A stretch of DNA of 50,883 bases from a virus. The notes beneath the pieces were generated by a model. It searched no databases. It was not told the DNA's origin and was given only the letters and a program-made list of their open reading frames with translations. Position numbers and translations under genes: made by a program. Each line of letters begins with the position of its first letter. Position 1 is the stretch's first letter. Positions 22,841 through 29,156 of this stretch are shown here, piece after piece. The stretch is taken from positions 1 to 50,883 of the IMG/VR virus record IMGVR_UViG_3300044960_000579; one strand, written 5' to 3'.

Positions 22841-23248
22841 ATGCGCATTCGGAATTTTGACGACCTCGTCCAATTCGTGCAGCAGGCGCCGTTCCCGGTC
22901 TACGTCCGGTGGACGGCGAGCCTGCCGCCGCGCCAGGACGTCAGAATTCCGTACTCGACGAACTACCGGATGGGCGCGGCGCTCATAAACGGCTGGCAGC
23001 GCCCGGTGGAACGTGGCAAATCGGCGGTCAGGATCGGCGGCTCGCCGGCCGAGATCGCTGATGCGCTGCTGGCCTACTGCGAGATCGGTGGGTGGGCATA
23101 CCTGCTCACCGGCCGCGAGGTCGGCGAGGGCGCCGACGGCGAGCCGTTGCTCGCCGACCTGCGCTACCTGGCGACTGTTGGCATCTGGGCCATCGCCCAG
23201 GCGTGCCGATACGAGACGGGAAGGGGGCAGAGGCATGCAGACTACTGA
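22841..23248 (+). CDS. Hypothetical early protein
   Basis: A 135-residue protein: MRIRNFDDLVQFVQQAPFPVYVRWTASLPPRQDVRIPYSTNYRMGAALINGWQRPVERGKSAVRIGGSPAEIADALLAYCEIGGWAYLLTGREVGEGADGEPLL in outline, with mixed alpha/beta character and a Tyr/Trp-rich core. The ATG at 22841 is selected because GGGGGACACA precedes it; the frame overlaps the next HTH gene by 14 nt. No family recognised. Confidence 0.6.
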   Translation: MRIRNFDDLVQFVQQAPFPVYVRWTASLPPRQDVRIPYSTNYRMGAALINGWQRPVERGKSAVRIGGSPAEIADALLAYCEIGGWAYLLTGREVGEGADGEPLLADLRYLATVGIWAIAQACRYETGRGQRHADY

Positions 23249-23570
23249 TCACATCGATGCCATCATCCGGCGCGCGCTGGATGAGATCGCAACCACACGA
23301 TCGCCGGCCGCGATCGAGGCGATCGTCCGGCGCGCCGTGCACGAGGCGTACCGGCGCGGTCGTGCTGACGCGCTGAATGGCCTGATCACGGCGACCGAGC
23401 TGTCACAGCAGATCGGCGTCTCGCGCTCATCGATCAGCCGGGCAGCGCACAAGCTCGGTGTCGGCTGGTCCATTGATGGCAGGTTACTCCTGCTCGATGC
23501 CGAGGGCGCCGAGCTGGTCCGGCGCAACGTCAGCAACAAACCAGGTCGCCGGCCGAAGCCGGCAGTCTGA
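23235..23570 (+). CDS. HTH regulator
   Basis: A 111-residue protein with an N-terminal dimer-like helix (IIRRALDEIATTRSPAAIEAIVRRAVHEAYRRGRADAL) and an HTH (ITATELSQQIGVSRSSISRAAHKLGVGWSIDGRLLLL), then a basic tail (NKPGRRPKPAV). It may act on the GCACG-N3-CGTGC operators or on the late genes; the target is unknown. Preceded by GGGGGCAGAGGC. Confidence 0.7.
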   Translation: MQTTDHIDAIIRRALDEIATTRSPAAIEAIVRRAVHEAYRRGRADALNGLITATELSQQIGVSRSSISRAAHKLGVGWSIDGRLLLLDAEGAELVRRNVSNKPGRRPKPAV

Positions 23571-23612
23571 AAAATTGTGAGATTTTCATAGATTTTTCCA
23601 TGGTCTGGGGTA

Positions 23613-23641
23613 TTGACAAACTGCACGAGACGTGCTATTCT
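23613..23641 (+). promoter_or_regulatory. Early promoter P3 with spacer operator
   Basis: TTGACA (23613-23618), 17 bp, TATTCT (23636-23641), spacer palindrome GCACG-AGA-CGTGC. Upstream GGGGTA and downstream ACAGGCGGATGAGGGGG match P1 closely. Confidence 0.9.
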
Positions 23642-23654
23642 ACAGGCGGATGAG

Positions 23655-23673
23655 GGGGTTGGGAGGCAGCCCC
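23655..23673 (+). promoter_or_regulatory. GGGAGGC-loop leader hairpin, copy 4
   Basis: Stem GGGGTT/AGCCCC (one G-U pair), loop GGGAGGC, then AGGAACGGAGGAACGG before the ATG at 23702. Confidence 0.75.
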
Positions 23674-23701
23674 GAGGGGGAGCAGGAACGGAGGAACGGA
23701 G

Positions 23702-24130
23702 ATGATCACCAAGCCAGCCACCGAGAAGCAGATCCAGTTCCGGAACAAACTCGTTGATGAGGCGCTGGCCCGGATCGCATCCCGGCTGAATGAGCCAGGC
23801 AACGGGCACATCGCCGGCGAGCTGGTCGCCCGCGCCGCGTTCGTGATTGCGCTCCCGGCCCCGGCGAGCAGCGCCGAGGCGAGCGAACAGATTGATGCCT
23901 TGCAGCAGGGCGCGAGCACGATCACCTCCTATGCACGGCGTCACCAGGCGTGGGCAGAGGCCGTTATGGCCCAGGCGATGGCCCGTCTGGGCGAGGATGC
24001 GAGCCAGTGGCCGGCTCGCATCGAGCGCGACCCACGGTTTGTGACCGAGTATGCACCCGGTGGCGTGGTGCGCCGGGTGCAGGATGGCGAGCACGTCACG
24101 GCGGCGAGCCTGCGCCGGACGTTCGCCTAG
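23702..24130 (+). CDS. Early phage protein, paralog of the 21732 gene
   Basis: A 142-residue helical protein sharing the block ARAAFVIALPAP ... EQIDALQQGASTITSYA with the gene at 21732. It has a longer C-terminus (ASQWPARIERDPRFVTEYAPGGVVRRVQDGEHVT). First gene of the P3 transcript. No known family. Confidence 0.7.
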   Translation: MITKPATEKQIQFRNKLVDEALARIASRLNEPGNGHIAGELVARAAFVIALPAPASSAEASEQIDALQQGASTITSYARRHQAWAEAVMAQAMARLGEDASQWPARIERDPRFVTEYAPGGVVRRVQDGEHVTAASLRRTFA

Positions 24131-24139
24131 AACCAGCAG

Positions 24140-24183
24140 CCCGGCGCGACGGCGTGACGCCGGGGATCGAACCCCCCGCCGGG
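24140..24183 (+). other. Possible three-way-junction RNA leader
   Basis: Outer stem CCCGGCG (24140-24146)/CGCCGGG (24177-24183) encloses two hairpins: CGGCG-TGA-CGCCG (24150-24162) and GGG-ATCGAA-CCC (24163-24174). On the minus strand the second hairpin reads like part of a tRNA T-arm (GGTTCGATCC). It lies in the 125-nt gap before the gene at 24256; a further CGACC ... GGTCG hairpin follows. Confidence 0.5.
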
Positions 24184-24255
24184 CACCGCGACCGGAACGG
24201 TTGGTCGCCACGTTCACACACCCACCGCCGGGGAACGGCAGGCAGGAGGCTCACC

Positions 24256-25008
24256 ATGAGCACGTACCACATTCCCTCGCTGGTCAACGGCATCGCGTTG
24301 TCCCTCGGGCACGCGATGGCGACCGACCCTCAGACAGCAGCGGCGTGCGCCACCGTTGCCGACTGGCACGTGGCGGCGACCGAGCGTCTGAACCAGCGCA
24401 TCGCCGAGCTGGACAACATGAAGCGCTCCGGCCTGACGCCGGTCTACCCCAGCGCTTCCTGGGAACTCGACGGGCAGACCGGCAGCGTCCAGCACGTCAC
24501 GGCGTCGGGGCGCCTGACGGTCGTGGCGAGCGACGAGGAGCTCTGGCTCTTCATCGAGGCCGGACCGGCCCGGCCGGAGAGCCGGGAATGGGCCGGGTAT
24601 TTTGAGCGCGTTGAGGGGAACCTATTCCGGTGGGTGCCGGCGACCAGGCGAGTGTGGAACGAGCCATTACGCTACACGATGGATGTCGTGACAGGCTGTT
24701 CGAGCCCCGCCGACCGGGTCAATTGCTACTGGCTCCCGGCCGATAATCGCGACGGCTACGTCACCGGCATGACCGGTATCGAGAAGCCCGGCCGGAACGT
24801 CGTGGGCATCACGGTCAGCAGCGACGGTCACATCGACGTTGAGTGGTTCGACGCTCACCTCGCCGAGGAGAAACCACAGCGTCTCTCGCTGATTTGGGAG
24901 ATTGACGACGAGGTGTTCAACGGCGCCATCGCTGCCGCCGACAAATCCGGTTTGCTGAACCGGCTCGCGGAAACCGTGCGCGCTGCCGTTGCCCAGGATA
25001 ATGCATAG
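24256..25008 (+). CDS. Hypothetical early protein
   Basis: A 250-residue protein with a helical N-terminus (SLVNGIALSLGHAMATDPQTAAACATVADWHVAATERLNQRIAELDNM) and a beta-rich remainder (WELDGQTGSVQHVTASGRLTVVASDEELWLFIEAG). No family recognised. GGAGG lies 8 nt before the ATG. It ends with a terminator-like hairpin and is the second gene of the P3 transcript. Confidence 0.65.
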   Translation: MSTYHIPSLVNGIALSLGHAMATDPQTAAACATVADWHVAATERLNQRIAELDNMKRSGLTPVYPSASWELDGQTGSVQHVTASGRLTVVASDEELWLFIEAGPARPESREWAGYFERVEGNLFRWVPATRRVWNEPLRYTMDVVTGCSSPADRVNCYWLPADNRDGYVTGMTGIEKPGRNVVGITVSSDGHIDVEWFDAHLAEEKPQRLSLIWEIDDEVFNGAIAAADKSGLLNRLAETVRAAVAQDNA

Positions 25009-25018
25009 CGTGTGTCCA

Positions 25019-25050
25019 CCCCGGCAGGTTTCCCCTGCCGGGGTTCTCGT
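25019..25050 (+). terminator. Terminator-like hairpin
   Basis: 10-bp stem CCCCGGCAGG/CCTGCCGGGG, loop TTTCC, then TTCTCGTGTT. The weak T-run suggests partial termination before the HTH and Cas12m-like genes. Confidence 0.6.
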
Positions 25051-25066
25051 GTTGGAGGAATCCCCT

Positions 25067-25705
25067 ATGGCCCTGATTCCCATGGCTGAGGCAGCCAGGC
25101 GCCTCGGATACCATCCATTTGCAATTCGCCGGGCGCTCGAAAAGCAAGGCATCCCCCTCGTGCGCCAGGGGGATGCCTGGTACGTTGACGAGGCTGATCT
25201 CGCACGAGCCGAGCACCGGCCCAGGCACCGGCCACCCGCTGGCGCCACCTCACGCGCCCTGCTGATCCATGCTGCTCTTGCTGCCGGTGGCCGGCCAGGG
25301 TTCATTGCTCATACCCTGGCCTACCGGTGGGGCGAGGAATGGCTGACGACGCCAGCGCTGCGTGAGGCGCTGGGTATCCCCACGGACGACGCGGGCACCG
25401 AGACGCTCGCACGTCTCGCGCTCTGCCTGAAACCACGCACGACCGATGACATCGTGCGTATCGCCACGGAATTTGGCATCGAGCCCTACCGGCTGCGTGC
25501 CGTGCTGGTGCCACGCCTGTCGGATGCGCTCGACCAGGCAGCGCTCGGCGCCGAGCAGAACGCGCACCAGGCGATCGCCGACGGCGATCCCGAGGGGGCC
25601 GAGCTCGCCCTGCGTATCGCCGCAGCGTGTCAGCGTCTCGCGGACACGCATCGTGCACGCAGGTTGATCGAGGAAAATCCCGAGTTGGATCCGAACCAGC
25701 GCTAA
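25067..25705 (+). CDS. MerR/excisionase-type HTH protein upstream of the Cas12m-like gene
   Basis: A 212-residue protein. Residues 1-50 form a winged HTH (MALIPMAEAARRLGYHPFAI, then RRALEKQGIPLVRQGDAWYVDEADLARAEH). A helical region of about 150 residues follows, with two similar halves around TPALREALGIPTDDAGTETLARLALCL and EFGIEPYRLRAVLVPRLSDAL. The ATG at 25067 has GGAGG upstream. It sits 44 bp before the Cas12m-like start and is probably co-transcribed with it. Possible regulator of the effector operon; no partner function is known. Confidence 0.65.
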   Translation: MALIPMAEAARRLGYHPFAIRRALEKQGIPLVRQGDAWYVDEADLARAEHRPRHRPPAGATSRALLIHAALAAGGRPGFIAHTLAYRWGEEWLTTPALREALGIPTDDAGTETLARLALCLKPRTTDDIVRIATEFGIEPYRLRAVLVPRLSDALDQAALGAEQNAHQAIADGDPEGAELALRIAAACQRLADTHRARRLIEENPELDPNQR

Positions 25706-25710
25706 CGAGA

Positions 25711-25738
25711 GCCCCGTCCGCGGGCGTGTGGATGGACC
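25711..25738 (+). repeat. Diverged CRISPR-repeat copy before the Cas12m-like gene
   Basis: 28 nt, matching the downstream array repeat at 25 of 28 positions (changes at positions 4, 10 and 22). The GTCC/GGAC stem is kept. It ends one base before the GGAGG ribosome site (25739-25743) of the effector gene. It may be an array fossil or a crRNA-like regulatory element. Confidence 0.8.
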
Positions 25739-25749
25739 GGAGGTGTGAT

Positions 25750-27300
25750 ATGGCATTCGGACGTACGGGGGCAACGGGTGAGGTCCGTATCTGGCGTTAC
25801 GGCGTCGCACCGGCGGCACTGCGCCGGCACGGCAGCGAGCACCTCGACCTGCTGGTGGACCAGATGCGCCGCCGGCATAACCTGTGGAACACGCTCGTTG
25901 CGATCGATCGCGAAATTCGCGCCCTGCAGCAGCCGGTGATCGAGGCCGGTCGTGGCGAGGATGGCCGGCTCACGCCTGAGGCTCGCCGGCGGTTGCAGGA
26001 AATTGAGGAATCGTTCCGGGACCGGATCAACGCGGCCTGCCGCGAATCCGGCTGTTTCTGGACCAACTCGCAGGAGGTCAAACGCGACTGGCAGGCAGCA
26101 CGGCGCCGTGGCGAGGTCCGCTTCCATCGCTGGGACGGCTCGGGCGGGTTCCGGATTTTCCTGACGAAACTCCCAGCGCCAGCCGAGCTCTGGGATGAGG
26201 ACGGGCGCTACGTCCGGTTCCGGCGACGTGGGTCACGTGACACCGATGCCTGGATCGACATTCGCGTTGCCTCGACCGGGCCAGGTGGCCGGATTCCGGT
26301 ATTCGCGTCGCTGCCGGTCACGCTGCACCGGCCGTTGCCACCGGACGGCGTTGTGCGCAGCGCTGGCGTCGTGCGCGAGGTGATCGCCGGCAAACCACGC
26401 TGGCACGTTGACCTCATGATTGAGCGCACGCCAGGCTCGTGGCGCACGAGCCCAGCACCTGGACGTGGGCGCATCGCCCTCGACCTCGGCTGGCGCGTCC
26501 GGTTGGATGGGAATGGACAGCCGGCTGGTGTGCGCGTGGCTGCCTGGCTGGACGATACCGGCCAGTCGGGTGAGCTCGTGCTTGATGCGTGGCTGTTCCG
26601 GGATAGCCAGAAAATCGAGGATTTGCAGTCGATTCGCGACACCATGCTCAACAACGTGCGCGCGCAACTCGCTGCCTGGCTGGCGACCAATCCGATCCCC
26701 GAGTGGTTGCGCACCGAGACGGCGACGATTGCGCAATGGCGCAGCCCTGGCCGGTTCGTGCACCTCTGGCGGGTGTGGCGCGACCAGCGATTCGAGGGTG
26801 ATGCTCCCGGGTTCGCGTTGCTCGATGATGGGCGTGCGAAATGGCGCGACAACCTCGGGTTTGTGCCACGCGATCACCACCTGTGGACGTGGCAACAGAA
26901 CCTGCGTGACGAAATGCTGCACCAGCGCCAGCACGCCTACCGGACGTTCGCTGCGTGGGTTGCGCGCACCTACGCCGAGGTGGTGCTGGAGGACATGGAT
27001 CTTCGCCCGATGGTGCGCGTCCAGGAACCTGAGGATGCTGGACGCGAGATGCCCCAGCCGGTACGCCGGATGCGTCAACTGGTGGCACCGGGGATGTTGC
27101 GCCAGGATGTTGTCGCAGCGTGCACGCGTGAGGGACGCCGGATCGTGCTCGTGCCGGCGGCGAACACGACGCGCACCTGCCACCAATGTGGGCATCAGCA
27201 GGATGTTGGCGCTGAGTTGTTCCACCGGTGCGAGGCGTGTGGTGCGCTGTGGGACCAGGATATGAACGCGTGCCACGAGTTGCTGCGGCGGGCAGCGTGA
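25750..27300 (+). CDS. cas12m: Cas12m-like (type V-M/V-U1) CRISPR effector
   Basis: A compact 516-residue RNA-guided effector. The following blocks align by eye with Cas12m as I recall it: FHRWDGSGGFRIFLTK (125-140), PVTLHRPLPPDG (189-200), RIALDLGWRVR (241-251), ATIAQWRSPGRFVHLWRVW (325-343), APGMLRQDVVAACTREGR (446-463) and DQDMNACHELLRRAA (502-516). RuvC acids are D245, E414 (VVLEDMD) and D504. The zinc ribbon is C477/C480 and C494/C497. Known Cas12m binds DNA and silences without cutting and has non-canonical RuvC residues; this protein keeps D-E-D, so cleavage is possible. ATG follows GGAGG. No cas1, cas2 or other cas gene is present. Confidence 0.85.
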   Translation: MAFGRTGATGEVRIWRYGVAPAALRRHGSEHLDLLVDQMRRRHNLWNTLVAIDREIRALQQPVIEAGRGEDGRLTPEARRRLQEIEESFRDRINAACRESGCFWTNSQEVKRDWQAARRRGEVRFHRWDGSGGFRIFLTKLPAPAELWDEDGRYVRFRRRGSRDTDAWIDIRVASTGPGGRIPVFASLPVTLHRPLPPDGVVRSAGVVREVIAGKPRWHVDLMIERTPGSWRTSPAPGRGRIALDLGWRVRLDGNGQPAGVRVAAWLDDTGQSGELVLDAWLFRDSQKIEDLQSIRDTMLNNVRAQLAAWLATNPIPEWLRTETATIAQWRSPGRFVHLWRVWRDQRFEGDAPGFALLDDGRAKWRDNLGFVPRDHHLWTWQQNLRDEMLHQRQHAYRTFAAWVARTYAEVVLEDMDLRPMVRVQEPEDAGREMPQPVRRMRQLVAPGMLRQDVVAACTREGRRIVLVPAANTTRTCHQCGHQQDVGAELFHRCEACGALWDQDMNACHELLRRAA

Positions 27301-27343
27301 CATCGGCGTGGTGAGATGGTAGATTTTCGCGTACGTACGAAGT

Positions 27344-27493
27344 GCCTCGTCCACGGGCGTGTGGGTGGACCGTAGGCCTGCCTCGACCATGCTCCGCAGC
27401 ACGCGCCTCGTCCACGGGCGTGTGGGTGGACCGAGGAGCGTCGCGCCCAGGTCGGCCAGGTCCCGGCCTCGTCCACGGGCGTGTGGGTGGACC
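27344..27493 (+). CRISPR. Mini CRISPR array: three 28-nt repeats, two 33-nt spacers
   Basis: Identical repeats at 27344-27371, 27405-27432 and 27466-27493 (period exactly 61) begin GCCTCGTCCACGGGCG and end TGTGGGTGGACC, with an internal GTCCAC/GTGGAC dyad. Spacers are 27372-27404 (starting GTAGGCCTGCCTCGACC) and 27433-27465 (starting GAGGAGCGTCGCGCCC). A 43-nt leader separates the array from the Cas12m-like stop; the last repeat abuts the stop of the convergent holin gene. No full match to either spacer was found in the window. Confidence 0.93.
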
Positions 27494-27757
27494 TTAGCCG
27501 CGTGCCGTCGTTTTCACACCCGAGTAGAGCCCGCTCGCCGCGAGGCCAGCGAGCAGTCCGCCGAGTGCCACGCGTGCCCAGTTCCCGTCAAATCCACCCA
27601 GGACATTGCCCCAGGCTGCCAGCAGTGCCAGCACCACGCCGGCAATCAGGGCAAACACCGGCGCCCAGCGCACCGGCAGTCCAGCACGTTTTGCAACCTC
27701 AACGACCCCGATCGTGACCGGGCTCAGGATCAGTGCCGCACTCGTGAGTTCGTCCAT
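27494..27757 (-). CDS. Holin-like membrane protein
   Basis: An 87-residue protein with two clear membrane helices (VRWAPVFALIAGVVLALLAAW near 29-49, and ARVALGGLLAGLAASGLYSGV near 61-81) and a weaker N-terminal one, ending in a short basic tail. Size, helix pattern and position near the endolysin gene suit a phage holin that permeabilises the inner membrane. The terminal stop touches the CRISPR array. Confidence 0.75.
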   Translation of the reverse strand: MDELTSAALILSPVTIGVVEVAKRAGLPVRWAPVFALIAGVVLALLAAWGNVLGGFDGNWARVALGGLLAGLAASGLYSGVKTTARG

Positions 27758-27950
27758 TTCCAGCCTCTCTTCGTGCTAACGATTCCAAAAACACCTCGGC
27801 CGATCGCTCGTAGAATGCGCGCAAATGCGTCCCCAATGATGACCACGACGGCGCCATGGTGATGTCAATTCCGAGCTCCTGCTGTGCGAGCAGCAGGGCG
27901 AGGTGCAACAGCTCACCGTCCGTCGGCGTCGGCAGGTGCTGGCCACGCAT
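27699..27950 (-). CDS. Hypothetical protein upstream of the holin
   Basis: An 83-residue helical protein (ELLHLALLLAQQELGIDITMAPSWSSLGTHLRAFYERSAEVFLESLARR). It overlaps both neighbours (58 nt with the holin gene, 37 nt with the upstream zinc-finger gene), so either the ends or the gene itself are uncertain. No family recognised. Confidence 0.4.
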   Translation of the reverse strand: MRGQHLPTPTDGELLHLALLLAQQELGIDITMAPSWSSLGTHLRAFYERSAEVFLESLARREAGNGRTHECGTDPEPGHDRGR

Positions 27951-28128
27951 GCGCAGTTCCCGATCCCCCGCAGAACGGGCAGGGCGTTTCCCACCACGTG
28001 CCGGTCACGAGGCGCTCACCATCCCAAACGGCATTGGCGCACTCGCACGCGCCGGTACCGTGGCACCAGCAGCACACCGGTGCACTGCTGCCTACACCTA
28101 TCCGGCTGAGCCAGATTGCGTGATCCAT
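27913..28128 (-). CDS. DnaJ-type zinc-finger protein
   Basis: A 71-residue protein with two CxxCxGxG-like knuckles, CCWCHGTGACEC and CPFCGGSGTA, that should bind zinc. It is related in pattern, not sequence, to the zinc-finger gene at 21298. It lies between the methyltransferase and the lysis genes, overlapping the former by 31 nt. Confidence 0.6.
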   Translation of the reverse strand: MDHAIWLSRIGVGSSAPVCCWCHGTGACECANAVWDGERLVTGTWWETPCPFCGGSGTAHAWPAPADADGR

Positions 28129-29156
28129 GCGAGTTGCACTCCCGGTGTCTGGTCTACCGGCAGGCAGTGCGGCGATAGCCAGAGCCGCTCCAGCCGTTGC
28201 GTATCTGGTCCACCCATTGCCGAGTACCCGCCGGGTTTATTCCACCGGACCAAGCGCCATCCCGGCGGCAATTCCACATCCCCCTCCCAGCCAGCGAGCA
28301 CAATCCGCAGCCGGGGATCGTCGCCGTGCTCGAACGCCCAGGAGTAGGCGTCGAGGGCCACGTCGCTCTCGGTCGCGTACAAATGGGGATCACGACCATT
28401 GTCGCGCCGGTAGGGCGGATCGAGGAATAGGCCGGTGATGCCACGAGATCGCCTGCAAAACAGGACCGACGGCGTGCAGACGCTGCGCCAATCGCCGCAG
28501 AGGATGCGCACCCGTTCGAGCCGGGCCGCGATCGACCGGAACCAGCCGAGCAGGAACTCCCGTCGTGGCGCCTCGCGCCAGCCGCGATCTGGCAATACGT
28601 GCACCCCGTTCCGGCAGGTGAGGTGAGGCCGGGCGAGAGATATTCCCGGCGCGCCAGCGGGCGATTTCTCGCCCATGATGCGCTCCCGCGTCCACGCGCC
28701 GGCGCCGTGGCACCAATCACCGCATATGCATGATCCGAGCCCCCATATCCACCACCCCGCCGCGCGCGCGTCGTAGTAGTAGGGATCAGTCATGAGCCGT
28801 TTGACGTCCGGTTTCGCCTCGCTCAGCAGCGCCAGATGCCGGGCGTGGAGGTCGAGCTCGCTCACCGGCCAGTCGGCGTGCTCCGTCACCTCATCCGGCG
28901 CGAATTTCAGCGCCCGGAGCGCATTCACCACGTACCCGTCTGCGTCGTTGATGGTCTCCAGCCTGTTCGCGCGGGCAGGCACCGCCAGCAGCACCGCGGC
29001 CGTCCCGCAAAATGGCTCAATATAGTGCTGCACGTTCTCGCCGATCGCCTGCCAGACGAGACGCGCGGCGTGCCGTTTGCCCCCGAAATAGGGCGCCGGG
29101 AAACCGCGCTCAACCGCAGGAGCAATGATGTCGCAAACGTCAGCCATCGCCACCAT
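28098..29156 (-). CDS. D12-class N6-adenine DNA methyltransferase
   Basis: Dam-like enzyme of 352 residues. FPAPYFGGKRHAARLVWQAIG (residues 19-39) is the AdoMet/N-terminal motif, YIEPFCGTAAVLL (45-57) is motif I, and GLFLDPPYRRDN near residue 245 is the DPPY catalytic motif. No restriction endonuclease is adjacent, so it is an orphan methylase, probably protecting phage DNA. The ATG overlaps the endolysin stop as TAATG. Confidence 0.9.
   Translation of the reverse strand: MVAMADVCDIIAPAVERGFPAPYFGGKRHAARLVWQAIGENVQHYIEPFCGTAAVLLAVPARANRLETINDADGYVVNALRALKFAPDEVTEHADWPVSELDLHARHLALLSEAKPDVKRLMTDPYYYDARAAGWWIWGLGSCICGDWCHGAGAWTRERIMGEKSPAGAPGISLARPHLTCRNGVHVLPDRGWREAPRREFLLGWFRSIAARLERVRILCGDWRSVCTPSVLFCRRSRGITGLFLDPPYRRDNGRDPHLYATESDVALDAYSWAFEHGDDPRLRIVLAGWEGDVELPPGWRLVRWNKPGGYSAMGGPDTQRLERLWLSPHCLPVDQTPGVQLAWITQSGSAG

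Noticed and set aside
24150-24183. tRNA gene on the minus strand suggested by GGTTCGATCC
   Set aside because: The five-base T-stem does not pair and no acceptor, D or anticodon arms fit.
27433-27465. Spacer 2 self-target near 31316-31340
   Set aside because: Only about 11 consecutive bases (CCAGGTCGGCC) match, as expected by chance in GC-rich sequence.
27359-27862. Plus-strand frame covering the CRISPR array
   Set aside because: It consists largely of translated repeats and spacers and of antisense to the holin gene.
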